NCBI GenBank assembly: GCA_019096195.1
Contig: JAGTXK010000090.1
Location: forward strand, 186,001-250,000
Reading direction: 5' to 3'
Source: Boletus sp. NGJ
Taxonomy: Eukaryota; Basidiomycota; Agaricomycetes; Boletales; Boletaceae
DNA length: 64,000 nt
Shown here: one piece after another, positions 1 through 11,874 of the stretch
Layout of the letters: each line of letters opens with the position of its first letter
Numbering within the stretch: position 1 is the stretch's first letter
The notes under the pieces: model-generated
Told to the model about the DNA's origin: nothing
The model's database searches: none
Seen by the model: only the letters and a program-made list of their open reading frames with translations
Program-made: the position numbers and the translations under genes

Positions 1-909
1 ATGTGATTTAGTTTGTCGAAGTTGCACAAGGATAAACCTTGGGGGATGTATGTTCACGGCGAGCGGCATGAAGTCAGGTACTGGCCTGGCGATTCTCACT
101 CTGGGATGTTTGGTGGGAACTCTAACTGGCGTGGACCAATCTGTGAGGACCTACTGACACCCTTGGTGCAAGAACTCACGTTCCGCCCAGGGCTTGCTGT
201 CAATTTCCTGCTCATAGAAAGTCTTCAAAGGTTTTACCAGTACTATGGGGATGACCTCCAGGTCGAATGCCCCACTGGAAGCGGCGAATACATGAACCTC
301 GTCGAAGTCGCGGAAGAAATTCAACACCGTATTATCCACATCTTTGGCCGCGATGCTGAAGGTAGAAGGGCCACTAATGGTGGTAATCCGAAGTTGGATA
401 GTGATCCACATTTCCGTGATTATGTCTGGTTTTACGAAGTGAGGATTGTTCACCTTCATCCATAGTTACTGATAGCACCATTGTGTCAGTTTTTCCATGC
501 AGATAGCGGTCGAGGGCTTGGAGCATCGCATCAGACAGGATGGTGGGTGGAGAGCTCGTGCATCTTGATTTGTCATTCCATCCTTTTCCAGGTCGGGCCT
601 AGTTGCCTATCATATCTTGCAGAGCGGAGCGACATGCCGGTTACCAAGAACACCACGTAGTAAGTACCCTCTACCAAGAATAATAATAATTCTTTTTGTG
701 ACCATTCTATCGAAGCTCCCCGGAGCGTGGTTAACCACTACTTTGATGTAAGTGTCCCGAGTTGGGGCCTTCAGCCTACATGACTCACGTAATGTCAGGA
801 AACCATCGATGGGCAGTCAGAATACGGAGACGATGCTCGCTCTTTACATAGTGCCATGAGTATCATTGAGTTACACACCCTAGGGGACTTGTCACCTGAT
901 GCATTGTAG
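1..909 (+). CDS. Glycoside hydrolase family 63 protein, 3' part
   Basis: This is the C-terminal part of a GH63 (processing glucosidase I-like) enzyme, which removes glucose from oligosaccharides; the 5' part lies before the window. Family motifs are visible: WPGDSHSGMFGG, NWRGPIW (spliced), QVECPTGSG, VAEEIQHR, GRGLGASHQTGW (spliced), and a tail ending in LHTLGDLSPDAL then TAG at 907-909. I infer five introns: 143-190, 439-489, 543-591, 660-715 and 748-798, all GT..AG and 48-56 nt. Removing them gives the uninterrupted family pattern, for example GPIW-LAVNFLLIESL across the first junction and RTPRSVVNHYFD across the fourth. The first intron is 48 nt with no stop, so an intron-blind reading passes straight through it. 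The family call is strong; cell location (ER or cytosol) cannot be judged without the N-terminus. Confidence 0.85.
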
Positions 910-1343
910 AGTTGCCCAGCACACAAACTAGATCAGATCGGTCATAGATTGCAGCCCTTGGTCGAGCGATTGTCCCTTGGTAACCAATAATCATAATATA
1001 ATAAGACCCGTAGCAATGAGTGTAGTGTTCTATCAAGAGTGATACATGACCGATGTTCCTCCATGTTTAGATATGATGCTCAATGGCGTCAAAGAATTTA
1101 AGGAGCGAAAATGACAAAAAAACAGATGTAGTCTTGGTTGTAGACTCGGCGCCGAAAGTATGTCAGAGGGTTCAAAGAGAAATAAGGATGAGGATGAGTG
1201 AACGAACGTGGGTGAAACAGACAAGTGGTGGATAGACTTAACAAAGGAGGGTGTCCGATGACAAGTGAGAACAATCGCAGCAGACAAGCAGCACGCGATG
1301 ATAGGGAATGAAGGGGATAACATTACCAGGAATTGCGGGGAAC
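910..1343. other. Convergent 3' intergenic region, no gene seen
   Basis: This is the space between the stop codons of the GH63 gene (plus) and CDC24 (minus), so it should hold both 3' ends and polyadenylation signals. An AT-rich stretch near 985-1010 (ataatcataatataataag) is a plausible 3'-end region. I see no coding signal or repeat. Confidence 0.5.
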
Positions 1344-4300
1344 CTACGTGACATAGAGGGTGACTTGTCCGCCAGGGCGGAACGACTCAAAAGCCATCTG
1401 TACATCTTCGGTAGACCCAAGGGATATCAAATCACCATCTTCGTCCTTGTACTTCACCCTCAGCGGGGTGTCATCCCGACGTGGACCACAGAGGCGAATC
1501 TTCTTCCCAACCTTGTTCACGAGCTCGCTGAATTCCGTGGATCGAGGGACTTGGATAACGAAGATATCATCCTGGAAATGGACCTTGACTTTCACGGAAG
1601 GGGAATGACCGTTGTTTAGAGCCATGCTCTCGAACATTTGCGACCTCGACTGGCGCAGCCCTGATCCTGCTAATGATGATTCACTAGAACCAAACGGTGT
1701 TATCGGCGACGAGCTGTTCGGTGACTCCTCTGACGAGCCATGGGTGGACTGACTTGAGCCACTACCCCGCTTATTTCCCACCATCGAGCTCTGCGAACGA
1801 TGTGTCCATGCTGTGCTAGGGATAGGAGGCGGTGATGTTTGTGGAATATATGCACTGGGTTGACTTGCACTTCTGGATCGACTAAGTGGCAAAGCGACCG
1901 GCGCACTATTGATGGAAGTCGGTTGTCCATGTGGGCCCTTGAGCTTCTGAGAGCTTATTTGAGTGTGCAAGGGGATTCGAGGAGGTCGAGAACCAGAGCC
2001 GAAGCCAGCATCTGTTGCGCTTGCGGTAGAGCTCATGCGCGTAGGCTGTGGACGATAAGACGGTATAACAGACCCAGCAGCGGTGGGGAATGGCTGAGGA
2101 CCATTGGTGGATCTCCACTGAGTATGGATATAACCGTTCGTATCTTCTATCCGAGCTCGGGAGTGGTCATACCCGGCAAAGGAATCCCGGTCAGATTGAA
2201 GGTTTTGTCCCGTTAGGCGGTGTGTGCCTAGTGGAGTACCGCGCCCCGACGAGGGTATGCTTGATGGTGGGTAATCTTCGTACTCGTCATCGAGATCAAT
2301 CTCGAACCCATCTGCGGAAACATATTCATGGTGACCACCGCTAGAATACGATCCGGAGGACGATGTCATAGAAAATTGCTCCTCGCTGGGATAAGGATTC
2401 GGTCGGTGACGACCACTAGCTGGATGAGGCGGGAGGCTGTTTACATATTGGACGTGCGACATCGAAGACGATGCTCTGTCGTGAGTGTATGGGAGTGGGG
2501 ACCGCTGGGTCACCGAAGAGGGTATGGAGGCATGGTTATTGTGCGCGACGAATTGCGAGATATTTCGATCTGAAGCCCTTCGACTTGCTACTTCCCTGAT
2601 TAGCCTGTTAATCTGGGTCTCCCACTGTTTTAGCTGCTCCTCCGAACGGCAGCGGAGAGTGAAGTACTCTAAATCGTCGTCACCTCTCCACCATACAGCA
2701 AGAGAGTATGGGTTGGCGATAGAAGAACCTTGAGGGGATGTGTTAATTTGCGAGTGACGGAATACGATATTCGCATACGCACCAATCGAACTCCTTGGAG
2801 AACTTGGAATGGCCTGGGTGACGTTATTCAAGAAGATACGACCTTTGAGGAGGAGTGGAGTATTCTTCTTCTTGTTTGGTACGCCGGGGACAGACGCGAC
2901 TGAGGGGGTAGGCTGCTTCTTCAAGATCGAGTTATTTTTGCCGCCCCTTTTACCGCTCGGGGGTGGTTGGAGCGCCTCCTTGCAACATAAGATAATCTTC
3001 TCGAATAAAAAGACATGGTACTCTCGGTCCACTTCTGACTTGGTGACAGTAAAAATATCGTCGAGTAGGAGGTTACCAAAATTTGACAAGTGATGACCCT
3101 TCCAGTCTTTGACGCGACCTTCGAGATTTCGTACAGTTTGATTATTCTCCGCGCGACGCTGTGCTTCATTGATCTTATCTGTTATCCGCTTCGCTGCGGC
3201 AGAACCGGCCTGGAGCTCCCCGTAGTGTGGGTAATCAACGATGGTCGATGCCTTGACTAGGGACTGCAAATGAAGGTGAAAAGATGCGATTCAACAAAGC
3301 AAAAATCACTTGCATCGAGGAGCAGTGGATATTTGCAGATTCTCTGAACAGGTTTGATCAGAAAAGCAGGTAGCTCTGATTTGGCGTTGATCAAATTGTT
3401 GTGTACCTGGAACCCAGGAGGAGAACGCAAACTTATCAGAGATGCTATTTTGAGATGAACTAATGTGTCGACCGTCGTCACACCAACCAGGCTCACATGG
3501 AAACCAAGTTGGCGGGGAGCCGACATGGAATTAAAGAACACATACCGACAAGTTTTGTTCCTCTTTAATCATGATGTCTGCTGCATTGGTGTAGTTAGCA
3601 CAGTAAGGCTCATAAACCGCAAACTCGTCTTCCTATTGTTCCAAACAACGGGATACGAGATGTTGCAAAGATAATGAAAGCACCGCATTGAGCATGTATC
3701 AAGTAACGAAAAAGGGAACAATTGGACTCACGTTCTCTAGGAAGTGAAGTCCCCAACGCTGGTCTTTCCAAGGGAGTTCTGCAGTGCTTTCAAGGCGAAT
3801 AAGAAATTTTCTCTGGAAGTTCAATAACTTGTTTAGACCAGGGAAAAGTAGATGGATGGTGTCCTGGTCTATTGTGTTGCTTTGCGACAATGCGGTCGCA
3901 TATTTCTGGCTGAAGTCAGCGAACGATACCGAAACGAAAAGATGCGGGTCTGACCTGCATGACCTCCAGATCCTGCACATATTTACGTTCAGTTTCTACC
4001 ATTTCCCGGATAATATTATTTCGGGCCGCATCGTGCGCATTTGGAGGGACAGTAGTGTTCAATGCGTGGTTTGCAAAGGAATCTATCGACTCTTGCGATG
4101 CGAGAAGAGGCGGAGAGAATGGAGCCGGTTCGAAGGTATCGGAGGGTAAAAGGTCGACAAGGGTAGTGACAGTGCTGACAACCTACGGTATGTCAAGGAT
4201 GGGAATCGACGGAGACAATGAAGGGCTTCGCACCTTCACCAAGCCGTCGGTGGAATGACGATCCCACAAATCGGATACAGTGAATCGTTCGCAATTGTCT

Positions 4301-4704
4301 ATTTCAGACAGTCTCATGGCGAATTTAGCAATGGCACGTTTCTTCTCCTTTTCATTGGAGACATCGAAAGTGGCGGGATCGGTGCTTATCTCGGCGATAG
4401 GACGAGTTGGTGGAGGAAGGAGGTTGAAGAGAAAACAGAGGGGGATACCGAGGGTGAAGCAATCCCAAAGCTGTGTGACTGGATCGGTGGACTGACGAAG
4501 GTCGCCGCTGGGAGAAGAGAGGATGAAAAAATGGGAGAAATTTGGGATGCGCATGAGACGAGCACGCAAGGAGGAGCATTGCTGGTAGAGAGAAGTAGAG
4601 GCGGAGGCAGCCTTGTTAAGGATGTTGTTATTAGCGACAGGTGTTTCAATTACGAGGCCAGGGTTGGAGACGATTGATTTTTTGCGGCCAGCAACGTTGG
4701 CCAT
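1344..4704 (-). CDS. CDC24: Cdc24-like Rho guanine nucleotide exchange factor
   Basis: Activator of the Cdc42 GTPase that sets cell polarity at bud sites or hyphal tips. Reading on the minus strand from ATG at 4704 (ANVAGRKKS), the N-terminal Cdc24 calponin-homology-like region comes first (DPVTQLWDCFTLGIPLCFLF). A DH domain follows, spread over several exons (IIREMVETERKYVQDLEVMQ; LPWKDQRWGLHFLENV; LPAFLIKPVQRICKYPLLLD). The long last exon (up to 3269) begins with the DH/PH junction and PH domain (FLFEKIILCCKEA). It then has a Ser/Pro-rich linker and ends in a PB1 domain (VKVHFQDDIFVIQV ... YKDEDGDLISLGSTEDVQMAF), which in yeast binds Bem1. Domain order and length fit the family. An upstream in-frame ATG at 4839 would add a 45-residue hydrophobic leader; I prefer 4704. 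Confident. Confidence 0.93.
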
Positions 4705-5438
4705 GGTGGTAGAAGAAAGAGCCGTGAACTGTCGGAGAGAGGGAAGCGGAAAAATAAGGGAGAGAGAGAGGAATACAACGGATGGGCAGCACGATGAGTA
4801 TCTGCTGTTTGCGGGTGAATTGGCGGGAAACTCGTCCACAAACCCTTAGATAGATAATACATTTTTAGACTCCGACTTCCGGTGTTGATACACAAACAAG
4901 ACACAACATCACAGTTTGATGAGCTATGTGTTTGATGTTTTATTCGTGTAGCTATTCTCCCAACTTGGATTAACTCATCAGCGTGCAGGTCTGATTTCAA
5001 CTGTACCCCTCTCAGGGAACGACTCGCGTTATTACTTTCGGCGTGAGTCGGGGCAGAATTCAGCACTCCTGTCCGGCGCTTTTAGTGTTGGAATGATCTG
5101 CAGGTAGCCTCCCCCTTAAAACCACCGTGTTCGGGTGCAACCGTACATGTGGCGTACATGGTAACGTAGTCCTGTGCACAACTTTATTATTGTCCCTCCA
5201 TTATGATGGGTGAACCATTTCACATTACGAAAACCGTTGTAAGTAGGATCTTGGTCTTTGTGTGGGTGCAATGCAGTCGACCTGCCAGCGAGGTGGATTC
5301 AAAGTCCGCCTGCAGGACTCCAACCACTGGTATCCTTCCAAATTTGTATGGGTCACACACCCCGTGACCTGATTTTGGCTGGCGGTTTTTCTTTCGCCTC
5401 TCTTCTCAAGGCATCAAAACCAGTCCTGGCCAAGACCC
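4705..5438. promoter_or_regulatory. Divergent intergenic region between CDC24 and the RAP1-like gene
   Basis: These 734 bases separate two divergently transcribed genes, so they should hold both promoters and 5' leaders. Pyrimidine-rich tracts lie just upstream of the CDC24 start when read on the minus strand, a common pattern at fungal transcription starts. A GGCGTACATGG-type repeat of ACATG occurs near 5145-5162. No additional coding region is convincing; the open frames here are short and without recognisable motifs. Confidence 0.4.
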
Positions 5439-7954
5439 ATGGCACCAGCCCGCTCTACCAGACGCGCTCACAGTCAGAACGCCCCCCCGCCTGTCAGCGA
5501 TCCCCAGAATGCCGCCCTCTTCCTCGAGCCCATGATGGGCACCCCGCTTACGATCTACATCGAAAAAGACGTCGACGACAGAGATGACCTTGTAGACCTC
5601 ATCACAGTAAGTGAATCACAATTACCCACCGATCATGCGGTCCCACCACTTGCCTCACAGAAACACGGCGGCGCCGTCTCTCCCAGTTACAGCGGCACTC
5701 CGTACATTTTAGGCAAGTGTCCATCGTTCTCCCCCAACTGCACCAACAACGCTCATCCACATATCAGTTGACCCCCACAAAGAGTCCGGTCAGAACTTAT
5801 TCCGCCAGTATGCCGGTAAGAAGGGCAAAATCGTCCTTCACTCCCGTTGGGTCCACGAGTGTGTTCGTGCCGGTGCACTCCAGACATTCCAGAACAACTG
5901 GGCAGGGTGCAAAGTGACTGGTACAGAAAAGTAGTAGTTCTTCCGCCCATCTCATGTCATCCTCTAAGATCAGTCTTCTCATAGGGTTGATCTCCCAGCC
6001 GTTGCCCCTTCCCAGAATGACTCTGCCTCCTCTGCCCTAGTCCCTTCGTTGCCACCCATCCCCCCCCATCCCCAGGCGCTCGCGACCATTGGTCCCACTG
6101 ACCCCCTTGTGCACCCACCACCACAGGGCTCGTATGGCTATCCCGTCTATGCACACCCGATGCATCCTCCCCCCCGCGGCATGCAGCCCCCCACTGCAGC
6201 TCCTCCTCAGTCATGGCAAGCTCCCAACGCCATCGCACCACAACAGACTCACATAGCGCCTCCTCAGCCTCCTTCAGGAATGCTTCCTCGTCCTGCACAA
6301 CCCTATCGGGATGGCCCATGGGTTACTGCTTTTGAGCAGCCTCCACCCCATATGGTAGCAGGGCCGAGTGGCCCACCTTACGCTTATAGGTATCGAGACG
6401 AACAATCGGATTGGGCAACTGCACCTCCGGGCGATTATGCTTATGATCCTGCAACGGTTAGTTTGACAGCCATATCACACGGTGCCATTTAGCTTGACGT
6501 CCCGTCCAGTATGAGCAACCTTACGAGCAAGCCCCTTACATCCACGATCCAGGCCCCTCGACTGCCGGTTCATCAAATGCGCCTATTGACAATACTGCCG
6601 GAGAAAAATCCCGCGGTCGGAAGCGAAGTCGAAACCAGGCAAGCTTACAATGTATTTTCGCAGACGCATATATCTGAAATCGTAGTAGGGAATTCCTGCT
6701 GCACCGCCCTCTACCCTTGTTCTTAATCGAAGGAATCCACCTGCTCGGTCTCCTACGCCACCAAACCGCGTAATCAAGAGCACGTATGGCGGGAATCTTT
6801 TCACCTCTGACGATGTGTTGTACCTCAAGAGATACATCGATTACTGTCAAGAGCAAGGTCTCGTACTAAGGTTTGTGCCTCATCACTTTCCCATACATGA
6901 AGTCTTGATATCCAGTTGTTCTCAGCCTGAGAGAAATATGTGAGAGGATAGCTGTGAAGGTTTGTAGTTTTACCTGGTATACAGATGGACTTGCTAAGCG
7001 ATTCACCCCGTAGGCCCCGCATCATACGTGAGCAAGCCAGTCTGTGCTCCCTTTTCACCCCATCGAATAACAACTCTACAGATTTTACTCCTGGCGCCGG
7101 TACTGCAACAAACATCAAATCAGGCTTGGTGGGTACTCCATGGACCTTGGAGATGCAGTGGCTCCTCAGGAAGAGGGCGAACAGGAACAGAACGAAGCAG
7201 AGCAACAGCTCCGAGTTAGTACCGGTCCCGGTATCATTGCAGCGGCGCAGCAACGACTACAGCAGGAAGGTAACCAACCGCGCAATCGGTCCCCAACTCC
7301 CCCAAGAGCATTGTTCAGGAGTACGACTGGTAAAGGAGTCGCGTTCACGGAACAGGATGTGACATTTTTGGTTCGCTTCATGGAATATAGGAAGTGGGTC
7401 GAATGCATCGACGGACGGCTTTCAGTTTGTTTACCTTCCTTAACTCCCGCATAGATCTCAGGATCGTTTCGACATGGTAGCGTTCTGGAAAGACGTCGCT
7501 ACAAAGGTCATTCATTCACTGCGAATGATGCTCGGGGCTCATTATTTTCATTCGCAGGCGCCACACCACTCTCGTGCATCATGGATGAAGTTTTGGCGTC
7601 GCCACAAACACGAACTGAACAGGACAGAAGGGGATGATCCTTTGCCGCAACCACCCGAAAAGAAGATGCGGTATTCCCGCTCAGATGACATTCTTCTTGC
7701 CAAGTATTTTTTCACAAAGCCTGAGGGCACATCGGATAAAATATTCCAGGCATTTGGGCGACTGGTATGCATCGCTTGTATCGCCTACGACGGATAATTA
7801 GTAAGCGGCATCCTTGTAGCATCCTCATCATCCTTGGAAAGGATGGCAAGAACATCACCGCATACACAAGGCAAAAATTGATCATCTTATCCAGCGATTG
7901 GTCAACGGAGAGAACATTGACATCGATGATAACGCAGCGGACTCGGAGGTATGA
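5439..7954 (+). CDS. Rap1-like telomere protein with BRCT and Myb/SANT modules
   Basis: Probable shelterin/telomere-binding protein of the Rap1 type. The ATG at 5439 sits in ACCATGGC. The first exons give a BRCT domain: FLEPMMGTPLTIYIEKDVDD, then KHGGAVSPSYSGTPYIL, then the exon HKESGQNLFRQYAGKKGK and VLHSRWVHECVRAGALQTF. A Pro-rich linker (6.0-6.5 kb) follows. After it come helical Myb-like repeats: FTSDDVLYLKRYIDYCQEQG with SLREICERIAVK and APHH; then AFTEQDVTFLVRFMEYRK with FDMVAFWKDVATKAPHHSRASWMKFWRRHK; then YSRSDDILLAKYFF. The tail DDNADSEV-like acidic end stops at TGA 7952-7954. Roughly eight short introns are needed. The repeated 'KAPHH..SW..(Y/F)W' pattern marks duplicated DNA-binding modules. 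The BRCT-plus-Myb order is that of Rap1; the exact orthology is inferred. Confidence 0.72.
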
Positions 7955-8159
7955 GACTGCGTTTTGGACTTCAAATGAGCCTCTTGTGCACTAGTACAGT
8001 TGAGACTATTATCAAGTGCTCGCGATTATTATTTTATTGTACACTCTTTCCTAGCTATGCTCCGTAATGCATGTAATCTGGCATGAATGTGCCACCGCGC
8101 TGCGTTAGCCACGAGTGACTCTTCCTTCTCCCACCAGTACCACCACAAACTTCAAGTCG

Positions 8160-9636
8160 ATGGAGTACATGACACAGGCACAAGTAGATCAGGCCAGTGA
8201 GAAGTCGTTTTTGGATTTTTCATTCAATTCACTTATAGACTAGTTCTTTCGAGAGGGGTGCGTGAAGCTGCTCTCCGCTTCCACGAAGAACCAGTGTAAC
8301 CCAACCACGGTTGACAGCTACATCTGCATTCCAAACTTCCTGTCGCAAGACCAGGTCTCATCTCTCCTTCAACGCTCGAAAGAACTGTTGGCTGACTTCA
8401 GCTTAGAAGACCACCCGCTTGTGAGTGTCCGATCATTAATTCTTGCCGCACATCAAGAGAATGATGTTCTCGTCATTGGTCAGACAAAGTTCACGACATC
8501 TGACAAGAACCACGTTGGCGATGACTACTTCCTCAAGTCGGGTGATAAAATCCGCTATTTCCTAGAGGAAGAAGCCATGAATGAGAATGGTCAGCTTACA
8601 AAGGATAAGACCAAGGCAGTCAACAAGATCGGGCATGGTGCGCCACTATATGGCACTGGTTTCCTTACAAGACTGAGATGCTGCAGCACTACACGTGCTC
8701 GATCCGGTCTTTCGGTCGGTGACCCTAGAGAATGACAAGTTAAAAGCTGTAGTAAAAGACCTCAAATTTCATCACGATCCTGTTGGTAAGTAAACTTTCC
8801 TACCGGATCCCACTGGCAGGGACCACGATTGTTCGATAACTGTCGCCACCTCAGCCCTTCAATCGATGATCATCTTCAAGCAACCAGAGATCGGCGGCGC
8901 TGGTAATTAGCTTTATATTCCAAACATATCATCATGCATCAATCCTTACTAAAAGCTAAATTACCAGTTCCTGAGCACGCGGACTCGTGAGTCACTTATT
9001 GATGATCATAAACTGTGATGTCAACTCACGTTGCTGCTGTCACGCAACACGTATTACTTTAAGGACATTCCTTGTGCGCAGTCATCTCCCTCGAGGTTTA
9101 CCGCTGATTACCACCATTTTAACGACTGTTCCAGTATACTTCGCCTCCCACCGCCCTGGGACTCTGGATACCGCTGGAAAGATGCACACCATCCAATGGA
9201 GCACTTTCGTTCCTACCGGGCTCACATCTTACCATGCCAATCACCAAACGTTTTGTACGCAAGCCTGAAGGCGGAACGGGGTTTGAAGAAATCTGCCCTT
9301 CCCTTCCCAATTCGAACGCAAATTCTGCAAGCGCGACGGGGAATTATGTTATACAAACCTGCGAACCAGGTCAGCTCGTTTTGCGCTACTCACCAAGTCA
9401 TGCTTGACGGGGTTACTGCAGGGGACCTAGTACTAATCCATGGTAGTGTATTGCACAAGTCTGAGCGAAACACAAGTAGCCAGACTCGCTATGCATACAC
9501 GTTCCACATGATTGATAGCCCAGCCCACGCCAATTATGACGAGAAGAATTGGCTCCAGCCGACGCCGTCGATGCCGTTCACTAAGGTCCTTGACCTCCCT
9601 AACGACGTTATCAATGAAATTTCCAGGATGGTCTAA
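8160..9636 (+). CDS. Phytanoyl-CoA dioxygenase domain (PHYHD1-like) oxygenase
   Basis: A non-haem Fe(II)/2-oxoglutarate-dependent oxygenase of the PhyH family. The start MEYMTQAQVDQ at 8160 is followed by an intron and FFREGCVKLL..., then SYICIPNFLSQDQVSSLLQR. Further exons give KFTTSDKNHVGDDYFLKSGD and IRYFLEEEAMNENGQLTKDK, then ENDKLKAVVKDLKFHHDPV, QSMIIFKQPEIGG and PEHADS (the H-x-D iron ligands). The next part is ITKRFVRKPEGGTGFEEICP, and finally TAGDLVLIHGSVLHKSERNT, which supplies the distal His and the 2-oxoglutarate Arg. Stop at 9636. About six introns are required, several around 50-60 nt. The enzyme class is confident; the substrate is unknown. The first exon-intron boundary is uncertain because no perfect donor follows VDQ. 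Confidence 0.85.
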
Positions 9637-9698
9637 ATGTATCTTGGCAGATGTAACAGTGTAGTGGATCCATTTGTACTTTTCCAATGTGTGTGTTA

Positions 9699-11711
9699 TT
9701 ACAGTACCGTTACTACCTCTACTTGACCACATTCCTTCACTCTCTCCGGTGTCAAGTTATAAAGTTCATCGATGAGTGCAGGCAGAAACGTTCCCGACCC
9801 CTGTACGTCGGACCGCGTTGCGGCGCGTTCCCCTGCGATAGTAAGCGCCAAGATGCTTCTGAGGTGTAAGCTGAAGTGTCGTAAAATTTTAGTGAACATA
9901 CCCTCCGATCGCCCCCATCAACATGTCACCTTTCACGAGTTTCGCTGCCCCATTCTCGTTCCTTGCTAACTCCCAAGCTCCAGCACAAAATGTAGCTATA
10001 CAAGTACCTGCCATGCATCCAGAGCCGGTGATGTCACCGAGCAGCCTGTGCCCATTTGCAAGTTTGACAACAGTGGTTCCGTCAGAAACCCAATCAACAG
10101 CCCCAGTAAGAGCAACAACACATCCTGAAAATCTGGAGACATGCATACGTGGAAGGTGTTAACTTCGTGACAAACTCACGTTCCTTCTTTGCTAGGTCCC
10201 TGACAAATGTAGCAGGGTTCCCAAATCCAATACCAATGCTATCAACACCTTTGGCTCGCACCTCGAGGAATAGCCCGTTAGCATTCGAAGCTTGATTGCG
10301 GGCTAACTGGCTCTGAACCTACCTCCTCTGAATCAGCGAGGGCGGCGAGCTCTCCCGCATTGCCTTTGATAACGCTGGCTTGCCAAGTATCCAGCAATTC
10401 GGCAGCGATCTTGCGACGAAACTCCGTCGCGCCTACACCAACTGGATCGAAAACTACTGGCTTCTTCGCGTCATTTGCAAACTGTCCAGCGGCTAGCATG
10501 CCCTGCTTGTCTGTGACCGTGCCAAAGTTGATTAGCAACGCGTCGAGGACGCGGCTTAGGTCATACATCTCCTCCGGTGCAGAAGCCATGATTGGGCTTG
10601 CGCCCAGTGCTAGGGTGGCGTTGGCAGATTGGTTTGCCACGACGATATTCGTGATCTGTGGGTACTGATCTGTGCACATGAAGTCTAACAGGCAAACTTA
10701 TTTACCTGGTGAACGAGTGGTTTAGTCTCCTTTATGACTCGCAATAGGTTAACAACTCCATCTTTAATCGTATCCGTAGTGTAGGTCGGAGATACTTTGC
10801 CTAATTGGTTGGTTGGACTTGACCAGGACCGATAACCCTCTTTGAGTCTTCTGGCAGATTTGGAAGGCTCCAAAGACGCGACTATTTCTGAAATGACTGC
10901 CACTCCATCTAATCTATGCCCAGTAGTCGACACAGATCCATGCAGGGTTCTCAAGATGTTACTGGATTTAATGCCCCCTGGTAATCGTCGCGTTTAGTTG
11001 TCATAATACCAATGAGTTGGACTGAGTCGCACCAATAGCAACGGCTTTCACGGATGTACCATCTAGAGCTGCGAGTAGCGGCCCGACTGCCCGTACTCCA
11101 AGGACAGGACTAGTGAGTTGCTTTGTATTGGTCGCCCAAACCGCACCAATGCCAACATAATCGGCACCGTCTTCTACAGCCTTCTTGACGTGATCTACGT
11201 TGTTGCAAGATACACCGATAATCTTCCCTGGAAAGAGAAGAGCTCGAGCCTTATGCACTGGCATGTCTGTTTGTCCCAGGTGCACACCATCTGCATCGAT
11301 GGCTAGGGCAATATCGATACGGTCGTTGATAATGAGAGGGACACCATATTCTTCACATAAGCTTTTGCTTTCTTCGGCAATCTGCAGAAACTGTGTTTGA
11401 CGCAAACCACGCATAAAAACTATTGGCCAACGGAGATTGTGAGAGTGGTTCATAACGCACTTCAGCTGTATCTGCATTCTTCTCTCGAAGTTGTACAACG
11501 GTTACACCTCCCTCCAAAGCCTGATTGAAGGATCAACCGGGGGTTAGCTGAAAAGTCACTGGAGTCAACTTCTCTGAGGACATCGCGGTACGTCTGTTCG
11601 AAATAAGGCATAAGCTGGTGCAAGTGTTCGTCTGTAGCGTGAGAGGTATACCTTTCCTTCGGTGAGTAGCTCGCGCCCAGTGACCAAGTAGAGGGAGTAA
11701 TCAATTGTCAT
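9699..11711 (-). CDS. THI6: Bifunctional thiamine-phosphate synthase / hydroxyethylthiazole kinase
   Basis: Joins the pyrimidine and thiazole halves of thiamine and phosphorylates the thiazole alcohol. Starting at ATG 11711 ([16 protein letters not shown]), the thiamine-phosphate synthase domain shows [39 protein letters not shown] and [14 protein letters not shown]. The hydroxyethylthiazole kinase domain follows: [49 protein letters not shown] and [15 protein letters not shown], with the catalytic Cys. The end is [17 protein letters not shown], stop at 9699. Both catalytic halves are in one gene as in fungal Thi6. Exons are separated by short introns (for example near 10145-10185 and 10680-10705). 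The intact reading makes it a strong housekeeping marker. No TPP-riboswitch-like element was recognised in its leader. Confidence 0.93.
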
Positions 11712-11874
11712 CGTCGAACAAATCGCTGTCACCAAGTAATGTATTCGTACGTGAATTAGGGTGCTGAAAAGTCACTATTTTTACGCTGTAGATAATGATG
11801 AAAAATGGAGATGACGTAATGGAGCTGATGGTGGTGCAATTAATATTACCATTTTGCAAGTAAACCATACTAGT
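11712..11874. promoter_or_regulatory. Short divergent promoter shared by THI6 and the MTF1-like gene
   Basis: Only 163 bases separate the two start codons, so both promoters must overlap. The sequence is AT-rich on the right side (ttaatattaccattttgcaag, 11840-11860). No specific factor site is recognised. Confidence 0.45.

Noticed and set aside
11712-11874. Thiamine pyrophosphate riboswitch in the THI6 leader
   Set aside because: No conserved CTGAGA-type core or helix arrangement was found in the short leader.
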